DNA of 64,000 bases from Sitta carolinensis (Eukaryota > Chordata > Aves > Passeriformes > Sittidae): the NCBI GenBank assembly GCA_032173965.1, contig JAVUNC010000004.1, positions 23,351,001 to 23,415,000 of the forward strand. The letters run 5' to 3'. The notes beneath the pieces are model-generated. The model saw only the letters and a program-made list of their open reading frames with translations, made no database searches and was not told where the DNA came from. The translations under genes were made by a program, and so were the position numbers. Each line of letters opens with the position of its first letter. Within the stretch, counting starts at the first letter, position 1. Positions 45,601 to 56,110 of this stretch are shown one piece after another.

Positions 45601-48600
45601 AGCCACTTCACGTGGTTTCTAAACAGCACAAAAAGACAGCTCCTTCATAAGCAAATTAAAATGGTGCTCAAACTCAATGTTAAGTCCCTCAGCCCAGGGG
45701 AAAAACCCGCAGCTCAAGAAAAACCTGCATTTGTGCTGAAACAACCCACACTTGCTTCCCCTGCAATGAGGTTTTCTTTTTTCCTGTTGCTTTAATTTTG
45801 TAATTCTGTTGCTGAATTCTTTAAAATGCTGTCGCGCATGCTTTTTTATAAACTCTGCTACCAAAATAAGCCAGGACACTAACACCAGTCTGACTGGGTG
45901 GAGGAGAGGTGTTACTGGGGAGGATTCTGTTTTTTTCTCGTGATAAAACTAAAGTCTGAGACTCACTGGAGAGGGGTGGATAAGGGACCTAGCACTGCAT
46001 CACGCTGTTAAGGCGTGATGAGTTTACAAGGTTCAGACCAGAACTAGATTAGAATGAAGAGAAACAGAAGTTCAGGTCTGATCAAAGCAAGCAAATGCCT
46101 GCACAGATATGGAGCTTTATCTTTACATGAATGCAGTCACCCCAGGGCAGAGATAAGAGCTTCAGGAGGGTGGAGAAAGAAAGGGGAGAGGAAAGAGCAG
46201 CCTAGCTGCCACCCATGGGTCACGTGACACAGCACCTCTGCATAGAGTGCTTCCTGAGACTTCTCCTACAACATATGCAACACCTCACTCATCAGGATAA
46301 TCTAAGATTTTTCTCAGTCAGATTCAGTAGGGAATTAATTTTTCAAATGAAGAAAAAAGGCATTAAAGAGATCACTTAAGAAAGTGAGCCTTCACCATTA
46401 ATCAGTTTTCTCTAATGTAAGCCCAGGTGGTCCAGATCACTTGGCCAGTTTTGCTAACAAACTCGCCCAAAATAACACAGGTCTGTGTGCTGTGTAACTG
46501 GCTACCTGGCACTCTCCCCTCTTTGCTAGATTACCCAGCTGAGACTCAAACAGAGAGGCACAGGCCTTGCAGGACACCTTGTGATCCCAGCACAGAGCAG
46601 CAGCACAGGGGAAGCAGTGCTGCCTCTGCTGTCCCAGCTGCTCCTGCAGCTCCTCCAGACACAGTCGTGCCAGCCAGCAGGTGATCAGTCCCTATCCTGT
46701 AACCCCTCTGCCAGTCCCTGCTAGGCACCTTCTCCACCTCGCAGGAAGCCACCCCTTAATGCCCCAGCCTGAGACATGAGAGTGTTATTTCTCCTTAAAG
46801 TCCAGCACTGTAGGTTTTTACGGAATAAACATTGTCCCTAAAGAACGTCCTGTCCTCCTGAGGTATGTGACAAATTAGCCTGGAAAAACCTTTCCAGCTG
46901 CCCTAGATCTGCCTTGCCTGTTATACTGTCTGGGAGTAGAGAGCAGTTCACTTACCTGTGAGCACCAAAACCCAGCCAAGTCATTAAATATCCCAATAAA
47001 AAAAGCATAGAAAGCACAAAGAGAAACTATTAGGAATTCCACATAAAGGGACTAAGATTTCTAGTTATTTTAGACCAAAGTACACAATAGCTAGAGTTAG
47101 ACAAATCGAATGATAGCAAATTCCCCATGGTATTGCTTACGATCACTCAGACAAAGGTCAGAAAACCAAGTAGGTCATCCTTTTCATCCTAGTTGGGTGG
47201 ATGCCTCACTTTGACATCTTGTTTTGGTCACATAATATGCAAATTGAGCTGTGATGCTATGAATCATGACCTGAATCACCATTGCTATAACTCAGGAAAA
47301 ACTTCAAAGTAGGGTTTCAGGTATATTGTACACAAGCTGTTAAACCAACTTCTTTTCAGACACGCTACTAAACAAGCTCATAAATGGTGACATTTTATGA
47401 TTTTCCTCACAGTAGGACTGAAAAAATTTAACCCAACTGAAACTCAAAATGTCAACGAGGAAGAAAACAGGAAGTTACTCAAGTTTTCTGAATGCTGTTC
47501 CTCATCATTCTGTCTTAAAAGCACGTAAGTGCACTATAAATTGCTACTGATATATGGCTAATCCTTCAAAGGGAAATTTCCAAGACTGATGAGATACAAC
47601 CAAGGGTATCACATGCTGTGCACCAGCAGCGGTAATCATGCAGGCACTTCAGATGGAGAACATACCTGGAGGTGCAAGAACCCATTTTTTCCCTATGCCC
47701 TTTGGTTCTCTCCCTGCAAACATCAAGCAGTGTGGTGTTAGTCGGCATGGCTGTCTGCTTTGCAGCACTTTTATAGGATCAGTCCCTTGTTGCAGAGCAT
47801 CACTTGCCCTCACATCCAGCTTGTAAATGCTGACAACCTCATTTCATTGCCACTATCATGTGTTTAATGATCTTCATAAAGCTCTAGCTTCATGTATGCC
47901 CATTTACAAGGAGAAGGTATATTTACAATACTAATGAACAGTTAGGATAATATTAAATTAAGAGCAACATTCATTTTCACGTAAAGCATTTCATTATATA
48001 GGAAGGAGGGGTTTTAATATTCACTGTATTTTATTTGTGTCATTGCTCCACAATATAAAAGCTATTTATCTGGTTACAAATATGAGGACTTGTTCAGCAT
48101 ATAATGAACAGTCCTCCCTTGGTAACTAGCTTATTATTAGCAAGAAAAAAAGCATTTATAGGATCAACAGTTCTGGTATTTTCTCTTGTTTAAGTTTACC
48201 AGCAGGTTTTGTAATACAGCAGAATGTTACAGTAATTTAGAAAATATGAGTATTATTCCAAGTATTCAAAGAAGAAAGATTTGCTGTCCTAAGAGTTTTA
48301 TCCACACTTGGTGCAACCAAAGAAAAGTCTGCACTTGTGAACTCTCAATAGCATAACATAACTGGAGATTAAAACAAGAGATCATTATATAACTGTAAAA
48401 ATACCTGCATAAAATAATGCAGAGGGACATTGAAGTCAACATCAACACTGCATTTATACAAATTAAACTGATCAACACACATTTTTTCTGGATTATAATA
48501 ATAATATTATAATAATAACCTTACAAGGAGGTTAGAAATGTAAGCACATCAAGAACACAAGTAGTTCCAAGTACCTACTGAATCCAAAACTACTTCCAAC

Positions 48601-51600
48601 TGAACAATTAAGTATCAAATTTCTTAATAACCTCACCCAGTAATTTTTGAGTAGACACTTCACTACACAAGAGAAATAACATTGAATTTAAATCCCTTTA
48701 TCTCTAAACACCCACCTTGTAAAATAGTATAGAATTAACTACAAACTTAAAGGAGAATTGCAGCTTATATACACTTCTAAACTTATTAAAAAAATATAAA
48801 AAATCAGTAGTTTTAGCCCTAGGTTGCATTTGAAAAGAATGTAGTGAAAGAATTGAAAAGAGGATGTTGAAAACTAAATATCTCCTGACAGAAAGAAGGA
48901 ATACTTTGGTTAAAAGTGTGCCAGAATATTCTGCACATTGAAGCAAAAGAATAATTTTCTGACCACATCATTATTTACACTACCATAGTTCTTAATTTTC
49001 ACTCTAACAGAAACATACAGTTCTGAGTAAAAGCAGCTAAAGAGCTCTCTGGGAAGTGGTAAACTTTACACTGCCTAAATATTTGGGTTTTTATGAAAGG
49101 AAATAAGTCCACAGAAAGTTCAATTCAGTCTGAAATAAAATCTAAACATACAAATATAAGCCCAAAGAAACAGATGAATCACAAAAGCATTGTTTCAACA
49201 ATATTTTTTCTCAGCAAAACTAAGAGGATGAAGAATCTATTGCAGGCTTACAGAAATAGATGGAAGGAGTGTGTGCATGATTAAAGACAAGTAAATAAAA
49301 CGTTTTACCCTCCAGATAAAGCTACAGTTTTGCTAAAAAGTACTTTGTACAGTCCAGCAGCACAATCACATTGAGCAAGGAGAAGTTACTGAAGGAGTAG
49401 CCAAGTTCATGCAGAAAGATAAAGACTTCACTGGCACCGACTGAGCAAAGTGCATTTGAAACATTGCTACCCAATGTCAGCAAGGACGTTTAAGGCAAGG
49501 TTTGTTTCACACCATCCTTTGTTGGAATCCTTAGAGGTAACATTACAATTAGGGTTTTCTCCCCAGAGAAGTGACATTGAAAATGGTTCCACCATTTCTG
49601 CAGATGCTTTCTGAATTCAGAAGCACTGTGCTCAGAGATTATTTTCAACACCAGTCAATGTAATTAAAACAGACACTGCAAAATAAGCCTGACCAACCCT
49701 TTTTCTCTTACCTCATAGAACATATACAGAGAGAGCAGTGTAAGTCCAAGGTTGTAGATCACTAGGATACCCCTGCATGAGAACGGCTGCTTATTCCGCA
49801 TGTACTTTGGTCCTAGCCATACGATTAGTAAGTACAAGACTGAGAAGATAAAGGTAGGTGTATAGTTCTCCAGAAGAAGCCATCCTTTTACCCTGGGGTC
49901 TGAAACAAACAAAAACATACAAAACACTTAGATTTTGTAAAGAGAAGAATTCAACACACCTAGAAATAGCTGTACCCAAAATGCTTCCAGTGCTGGAATA
50001 CCAAAGAAAGAAGGAAGCGCAGCAAGCCCTTTTATTAAGGGCAGCATTGCTAATTACAAACAACAATATATTTTATTTACTTATTTAAGAAAGCAGAAAT
50101 AATCCTCTTCCTAAGGCAAAAATGTTCTTAAATTATTACCACTATTATTTTTAAATAATCATTACCATTCAGAACTGTCACCCACTTAAATACCACAGAT
50201 GTAATTCTAAACAAAAGCTTCACCAAATCTCTCCCCTTTATTTTATGAAACCAACCCTTCCCAATTGTACACATCTTATTTCCTAGAGTTAACAAACCCA
50301 GGAGTGAAGCAGATGCCTCTGTAGTTTTACGTGGATGATCCTGATAACGATTTTCCAGTCAATACTAACACAGTTAAGACTTATGTATATGCTATTAGAA
50401 CTAAATTTTTGAGTTCTTGTATGAGCAATGGAACACAGTGCAGTCAGTCCTGCCTGAGTAAGCAGTGTGGTTGGCAATGCATCAAGTTCTCAGGAAAAGC
50501 ACATAAACCACCCTGAATCAGAGAATTTTAGGGGACTACTTAGAACATTAGTGTGATCCTCTTGAACCACAACTGTGGTGTCCATACCCGGCAACAGCAC
50601 AGTTTCTCACTCCTCTCTCTCACTGAAGTCAGCCTGAAGTACTGAAACCAAGTTAACCAAACTATAAATGAACAATCCAAGTACTGCTGTCATTCACAGT
50701 CTTGACTTAATTTTAAAGGAGTCATGCATGGATCCTGAATGTAAGAAATGACGCCTTAAAACTGTAGGTTGGAAAGTGGGTAGGCAAGCTAGGGAATTGT
50801 TTGGATTTGCCACCCTTATGTGTTCATAATTTTTCTCATACAGCAAATAGAGACTACAAGCCAGCACATGCAATATGTTATATCAGAACATCCAGGCTAA
50901 TTTAAACAGGCTAAGTATGAAGAGAGAGGAAAGAAGAGCACCAAGATACTAATAAAAGCAAATAGAAAACTTAGAAGAATCAGACTTGTTCCACCTCCTG
51001 TGGACTTTCTCCTGTGAAGAAAGGGCACCATCACTGGATCTTGAGTGGGACATAGAAAAGGCATTATTGCAGCAGTCAGAAGAAGAAAGCACATGCCACT
51101 GAGCAGCACTGTTCTGCACACTCTGTGCAGGATGCAGCCATTTAATCCCCCTTGCCAGAACCAGGTGGAACTAGACCATCCTACCCACGCCTGCAGCATG
51201 GGGCCACTGCCTGTCCTGGTTCCACAGCCTCTCCCTTCCTCACACTGACCAGGACTGCAGTTCTTCATCTTCAGTTTTTTTTTCCCTGGGCAAAATTTAC
51301 CAAAACTATTGCTTTTTCAAAAAAGAAGAGTTTCAAAGAAGCTGTGTTTTCCAAAAACTACAGATATTTTTAATGAAAAATTCTGAAGAAGCTCTAGTTA
51401 AGAAGGCGAGAGTATTTTTTATTTAATTAAATGCAAATTAAAATTTCTTTTTTAGAATAAAAGTTATTACTAAATTTAAAAAAAAAAAGCAGCGAAGATC
51501 TGAGTGAGGTAAGCCACTGATTAAGAAAAACAACATGAGCTTAACTGATAGTAAGAATAACCTTTCAGTTCAAAAGATCAGGAGCATTAAATAGACTCTT

Positions 51601-51799
51601 ATTTATTACACCGTCAGACATTTTGATGCTTTGCAGATCATAAAGAAAGTAGTCACCTGTCAATGTCAACTTAGAGGAAAAATGTTTCTTATGTTCTAGT
51701 AAGATCAGTTTTACTTATGTGTTAATTTTTAGAAATCTTACCTCTGGGTCCAAGCCAAACATCAAAGTAACTATTGATTGTTTTATCCATAAGTTCCAT
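36495..51799 (-). CDS. ELOVL5: ELOVL5, very-long-chain fatty-acid elongase 5 (gene-level, 7 coding exons)
   Basis: Join, read on the minus strand: 51799-51742, 49899-49712, 42873-42796, 42159-41988, 40189-40065, 38229-38095, 36626-36495. The total is 888 nt, giving 295 residues plus stop, with all introns GT-AG and in phase. ELOVL5 is a multi-pass ER membrane 3-ketoacyl-CoA synthase. It condenses malonyl-CoA with C18-C20 polyunsaturated acyl-CoAs, the first step of chain elongation towards arachidonic acid, EPA and DHA precursors. Signatures present: K120-x-x-E-F-x-D-T127, the catalytic histidine box H143-V-Y-H146-H147, N173-x-F-I-H-x-x-M-Y-x-Y-Y184, and T203-Q-G-Q. Trp231 is the ELOVL5-type residue at the site that differs from ELOVL2 (Cys). 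The basic C-terminus RKQRKD resembles an ER-retention tail. Residue 88 is Val where mammals have Trp. ELOVL2 is excluded by the overall sequence. Confidence 0.97.
36627..38094 (-). other. ELOVL5: ELOVL5 intron between coding exons 6 and 7
   Basis: Donor gtaaaagta, acceptor tgtattctag, phase 0. AT-rich, no feature recognised. Confidence 0.9.
38095..38229 (-). CDS. ELOVL5: ELOVL5 coding exon 6
   Basis: Encodes residues 208-252: two hydrophobic membrane segments around a short loop with [13 protein letters not shown]. The last Trp is residue 231, reported in rat ELOVL5 as the counterpart of ELOVL2 Cys217, a determinant of C22 substrate use. The exon ends TNFYIQ, a family-typical motif. Donor gtaaaagta, acceptor tctccccag. 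Confidence 0.96.
38230..40064 (-). other. ELOVL5: ELOVL5 intron between coding exons 5 and 6
   Basis: Donor gtgagtgat, acceptor tctccccag, phase 0. Contains an A-run at about 38282-38299 and a MIR-like relic at 39262-39300; nothing else recognised. Confidence 0.9.
39262..39300 (+). mobile_element. MIR-like SINE fragment
   Basis: 'gtctctaggtttcagtttcc' followed by 'ccccctacaaaatgggga' matches the MIR core in the plus direction, inside an ELOVL5 intron. Short and old. Confidence 0.55.
40065..40189 (-). CDS. ELOVL5: ELOVL5 coding exon 5
   Basis: Encodes residues 166-207, beginning in the split Ser166 codon (T|CT). It carries the elongase signatures [20 protein letters not shown] and, at the end, [11 protein letters not shown]. 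The acceptor is aag rather than the usual cag or tag (ccttttttaag), but the frame, the protein and the pyrimidine tract all support it. Donor gtgagtg. Confidence 0.95.
40190..41987 (-). other. ELOVL5: ELOVL5 intron between coding exons 4 and 5
   Basis: Donor gtaagtagg, acceptor ccttttttaag, phase 1. It contains an LTR-like fragment at about 41490-41640. Confidence 0.9.
41490..41640 (+). mobile_element. Possible LTR 3' fragment
   Basis: 'actggatccatcttggattc', then a GC-rich stretch, 'ggggcctttcaataaatttt' with AATAAA at 41575-41580, then 'gtctagtctctgttccaggt'. The layout (GC-rich part, poly(A) signal, T/C-rich end) resembles the R-U5 end of an ERV LTR. No family match can be claimed. Confidence 0.35.
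41988..42159 (-). CDS. ELOVL5: ELOVL5 coding exon 4, catalytic histidine box
   Basis: Encodes residues 109-165 plus the first base of codon 166. It starts [20 protein letters not shown] (K120, E123, F124, D126, T127 signature) and continues through [20 protein letters not shown] with the HxxHH box at 143-147, the catalytic site of the condensing enzyme. It ends in NWVPCGH. The only notable difference from human is Thr for Ser at residue 149. Acceptor tcctttccag, donor gtaagtag. Confidence 0.98.
42160..42795 (-). other. ELOVL5: ELOVL5 intron between coding exons 3 and 4
   Basis: Donor gtaccataa, acceptor tttccag, phase 0. The shortest intron of the gene; nothing recognised inside. Confidence 0.9.
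42796..42873 (-). CDS. ELOVL5: ELOVL5 coding exon 3
   Basis: Encodes residues 83-108, [20 protein letters not shown] and then GEADMK, a luminal/cytosolic loop between the first membrane segments and the catalytic core. Human reads GVWEGKYNFFCQ. Here the Trp is replaced by Val at residue 88 because the bases are GTGGTG rather than GTGTGG. Acceptor atttgctcag, donor gtaccat. Confidence 0.95.
42874..49711 (-). other. ELOVL5: ELOVL5 intron between coding exons 2 and 3 (about 6.8 kb)
   Basis: Donor gtaagagaa, acceptor atttgctcag, phase 0. Largely AT-rich. It contains a moderately GC-rich stretch near 46540-46760 and a small perfect stem at 45998-46020 (8 bp, 7-nt loop). No exon or confidently named repeat found. 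Confidence 0.85.
49712..49899 (-). CDS. ELOVL5: ELOVL5 coding exon 2
   Basis: Completes Asp20 (G|AC) and encodes residues 20-82. It begins [20 protein letters not shown] and covers the first two membrane segments. The family-conserved stretch [17 protein letters not shown] and the block [15 protein letters not shown] follow. Acceptor ttgtttcag, donor gtaagagaa. Confidence 0.97.
49900..51741 (-). other. ELOVL5: ELOVL5 intron between coding exons 1 and 2
   Basis: Donor gtaagattt, acceptor ttgtttcag, phase 1. AT-rich with an A-run near 51479-51488; nothing else recognised. Confidence 0.9.
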
Positions 51800-51807
51800 T
51801 CTACAAC
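51742..51807 (-). CDS. ELOVL5: ELOVL5 coding exon 1 (start codon) with 8 nt of 5'UTR
   Basis: The ATG at 51799-51797 opens [19 protein letters not shown] (residues 1-19) plus one base of Asp20. It matches the length and pattern of mammalian ELOVL5 (MEHFDASLSTYFKALLGPR). Context is good (A at -3, G at +4). Immediately upstream, at 51808, is a strong acceptor: a long pyrimidine tract then tttcactag. The rest of the 5'UTR must therefore come from a separate upstream exon. Confidence 0.93.
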
Positions 51808-54730
51808 CTAGTGAAATGGAAAGAAAAGGAGAAAGTTAGTTCTTTTGCTCAGGAAGAGTTTAACCATCTGAACACATTCTGTTAGGGTTAACAAAGAAAA
51901 TACTAGTATGCAAAAATTCCAGCAAACATAATGGACTTCCTCAGCATATATGAGGTACATAAAGCTTATTCTAGTCTCAGAGAGTCATTGGTGTATGAGC
52001 TACATTTCCCACTGAAGTACTTAATCACAGTTACAGATGCACAAAAGCTTAAAAATAATGACTTCAGATTAACCTGAAGTTCTTTCTAATGCTGTATTTT
52101 GTACACGCAAATAAAAGTTGGCATCTTGAAAGATCCCTGAATGAGGAGGAGGACTGGACTTTGAGAAAGCCAGCAACATTGAGATTTTCAGATAAAGACT
52201 ATGAAGCTATTTTAACAAAGAGTCTCAAATAACTTGCAAGGCTAGCTAGGGAGGGAAGGAGGAAAAAAGTAAAAACTGGCTCTGTTATCACCTGCAGATA
52301 GGTGACTGATTACAGCTCTGATTAACAGGCCATAAAACCAAGAGATCAACAGTCACCGTGTGACAGAGAGGGCTGCAGAGTCCAGGGAGGAAACACAGCA
52401 ACTCATGGCATAAACATCTCCAGTTCCAGAAACTGCTTACTGGTAAGACATTACCAGATAAAATTCATCCAACATCAGTAGAGTGATTCAAATGTCATCT
52501 GTCAGCTCCTCACAGGGCCACTATTGATTGCAGCACCTGGTCTGCACACAGAGGCAGCCGCGTTGTGGTACCTCACTACGGTGATTGCAGGAAAGAAGCA
52601 GCAACACTGACCCTGAGCAGGGACAACTGTGCACAAAGCTGTTCTCCAGAGAAGAAAAAGTAACTTTCTTCTTGATTAAGAAAAAACAAAAAAATCCAAC
52701 CCTTCCAATTTCCCCTTTTTTTTATACAGAACTGTACTGTACTTCCACTAATAAACTTTTTCCATGTCTAATAGAGTGGTTTTCACTTTGTGCTATTTCT
52801 TCTTTTGTAAGGTACTAATATTAACATCAATTTTTAGTTATGAGAAAATAACATAAGCAACACAAGCTGTCAGTATACCCACAGCACCAAGTGAAACAAT
52901 TACACAAGCTTATACGTAGTTGCTACGAAAAAAAAAATTAGTTGTTTTTTTTTTTTTAAGTTGTATGTAAAGAAATATCTTTCACCTGTGAAAATCCTGT
53001 CTTTAGGGGATTTCTGATTTATGTGAGTTAAATTAATCATATGTCCTCTGGTTTTAGTCATCTGGGTCTGAAAACTCAATTTCATCCATGTCCAACAAGA
53101 AAAGCCAAGCAGGATACAAATTATGCTTTCTCCCCAGTCCCAAGGGGGACTGGGAGCCAGTGCTGGAAGGCCTGCAGGGGCTTTGATTTTCCCATGGGAC
53201 CAAGTAAACACAAGTTTAGCCCAAGTAGGTCATGCATTTCCATTCTGTGATAAGCCCACATCCCTCCCAGGGCAGGGCCCCGGCAGGAGGCTGCTAGGCT
53301 CCCTGAGGATTTCTGCCTGCAGCACCACCACCATTCCCTGCCCGCTCTCAGGGACATGCAGAGAGCCCTTCCCTCCCTCCCGTGTCACGCTGCTTTGGGC
53401 TACAGAAAGCCACAGAAACATCACTGAAATCTGGTCCCCAGGCACAAACAAGGGCTTGATCAAAATGCCCAGAAGTGTTAGAAGTATTTTGCAAACCTAA
53501 TTCATGCTGGTTTTATTTTCTGATTTAAGAAGTCCAGCCCAAGTAAGTAAACACTTCAGAAGAAAATACATTTTTGGGATAATGTCACCTCACCAGCTAT
53601 GGCACTCTGAGGACTTGTGTGAATGGCCACAGCACTGGCACACTGGTGTCCTGGGAATAAGGAAATATAATTTGTGTAACCAGAAGCATGAATATCAGGA
53701 AGGCTGTGAGAAATGAGTATACAATTCCAAGGAGAAAAAAAAAATATATATATTTACAGAAAACACCTTTTTTTTGTCACCCCATCTTTTTTTTTTTTTT
53801 TTTTAATTTGTATGCTACTAAACATTGCCATGAAAAGCACTCCCTGGTGGATGACTCATTTCGTTGTTTGAGATTCCCACTTAATCAATTTGTTGCTCTT
53901 TTGATCCACTACTAATTGGTCTAGTTATGCAGCACTGCATCAGCCGATAATCTCCAACTGACTTCAACTTTGCTTCTCACAGGCAAAGGCAGAGAGGTGG
54001 CAGAGACTGGTACAAAACCAAAGGTTTGTTATACTAAAAGATATAAACATGCTCAATACAGAAGTGACTTGCTACATATATTGCTACATTTACTGGACCC
54101 TAAAAATGCATATATGTAAATGAAACAACTAAGAAACCAGAAATAAACTCTTCCTAGCTATAGTAAAGACAGCAACAAATTAAAGTCCACATTGAAGCCC
54201 TTGATAAAACTGGAAGAAAAACTCATTCCCCAAGAGGAGGAGGCTCTCTGCAGAGGTCTCGGCTTTTTTGGGCTGATACTCCTAAGCAGCTTTTTGTGCC
54301 AGCATTATCAGACAGCAGATTGTAAAAGACACAGCAAAGGAAAAACTACTTCTGGTGTCGATTTCCAGAATTTGCAGAAAAAGAAATTGTTTCAAAAGGA
54401 ACTCATTTGTGTAACAGAAAAACAGAAGGAAACAATCTGCTTTTGTTCTAGAGGGGGTCATGTGAAAATGCATCAAGTCTCCTGCCAACAGTCACACAAC
54501 ATTAAACACTGCTTCAACAGCAGCAACTACAAGGGTTCTTTTTAAATTAGAATAGTTTCCCAATTCAGACAAGCATCAACTCCCAGAAAAATTAAAACAG
54601 CAGCCATTTGAAACACTGTGATCGGCATATTTCCTAATACTGAAAGTGAGCAAATTCTGCAGCTGCATACATGAGCAGACCAGCAGCAATGCTCCTTTAC
54701 CTACAACTCATCCCACAGCAAGGCACACTA

Positions 54731-55160
54731 TTCACAGAATATTGGAATGGTTTGGAAGAGACCTTTGAAGTTTATATAGGCCGATTACCCCACCATCCTC
54801 TGCTCAAGATGCTCAGAGCCTCGTCCAACCTTGAAAGTTTTAATTCATGGGGCTTCTACCACTTCTATGACCAACCTGTTTCAGTGTTTCAATGCCCTCA
54901 CTGTAAAAGTTCTTCCTTACATCTAGTCTAAAGCTGCCTTCTTTTGGTTCAAAACCACTGTCCTTGTCCTAACACTACAGTCCCCATTAAAAAATTTGTA
55001 CCCATTTTCCTCGTAGGCCCCTTTTAGATACTGGAAGGCCACAATAAAATCTCCCTGGCACCTTCTCTTTTCCAGGCTGAGCAGCCCCAACTCTCTCAGC
55101 CTGTCTCCATACGGAGAGGTGCTCCAGTTCTCTGACCTCCTCTGGATCAGTAGTTGTTTT
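54731..55160 (-). mobile_element. CR1 LINE, 3' part, minus orientation
   Basis: The plus strand starts 'attcacagaatattggaatg' (CR1 terminus, reversed). It continues through 'taaagctgccttcttttggt', 'ctttccaggctgagcagc' and 'cctgtctccatacggaga' up to 'ctgacctcctctggatca'. It belongs with the next fragment at 55457-56110, from which it is separated by about 300 bases of unrelated sequence. Confidence 0.9.
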
Positions 55161-55456
55161 TGGTAACACACAACACAGATTTTAAATTATTAAGAAGGTT
55201 AATACTCTTTTTATTAGGGATTGTTTTCTTTTGTATACAATATTTTATAGATTAATGTGATTGGTGAGAGAAAGACGAACTTCACCATATTGGTCAAACC
55301 AGAGGGACATCAAGAGAAATCCCTCTACTTAAAAGGAATGTATATTGTAGATATTGCTACAACAACATTCTATGATGTTTTCCTACTTTTCTTGGGAAAA
55401 TAATTTTAGAAAACTAAAACCTCAGGCCTGAAACCAGACTACATGGATTCACTCTA
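55161..55456. other. Insertion interrupting the CR1 copy, origin unknown
   Basis: AT-rich sequence of about 300 bases that replaces the short CR1 segment normally linking the two flanking parts. I do not recognise the family; it could be a solo LTR or a nonautonomous transposon. Clean target-site duplications were not found by eye. Confidence 0.5.
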
Positions 55457-56110
55457 ATTATGTCCATATCTTCCTGTGCTGAGAACCCCAGAGCTGGATG
55501 CAGCACTCCAGGTGCAGCCTCACCAGAGTGGAGGGGGAGAATCCCCTCCCTCATCCCATTGGCCACGCTGCTTTTGATGCGGCCCAGAGACAAAACTGGC
55601 TTTCTGGGTTGCAAATACATATTGCCAGCTCTCCTCTACCAGCACCCCCAAGTCCTTCTCAGCAAGGCTGCTCTCAATCCCTTCATCCCTCAAACCATAC
55701 CGATGATGGCTGTGGACTTCCCCAGCCCAGGTACAGGACCTTACACTTGGCCTTACTGAACTGCCAAGGCTCACTTCTTGAGCTGTCCAGGTCCCTTTGG
55801 ACGGCACCCCAGGCATGTCAACCACACCACTCAGCTTGGTGTTGTTGGCAAACTTGCTGAGGGTGCACTGGATCCCACTGTCCACATCACTGATGGAGAT
55901 TTAAACAGTACTGATCCCACTATGGACCTCTGTGGGACACCACTTTGTCCATCAGGACTCTGAGTTGTTGACCATGACCCTCTGGATGTGGCTATCCAGT
56001 CAATTCCTTTTCAAGTGAACAATTCACCCATCAAATCCATAGATCTCCAATTTAAAGAGAAGGATGTTATGGGGGACTGTGTCAAAGGCCTTGGTAGAAA
56101 ATAACCAATG
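55457..56110 (-). mobile_element. CR1 LINE, reverse-transcriptase end, minus orientation
   Basis: On the plus strand it starts with 'tccatatcttcctgtgctga' and 'gaaccccagagctggatgca', then 'ccaggtgcagcctcaccaga', and ends near 'ggactgtgtcaaaggccttg'. These mark the C-terminal part of the CR1 reverse-transcriptase frame and the start of its 3' region. The frame is broken by many stops. Confidence 0.9.

Noticed and set aside
55460..55885. Several overlapping frames of 99-121 residues
   Set aside because: They are frames of a dead CR1 element in reverse orientation, full of stops in the true reverse-transcriptase frame.
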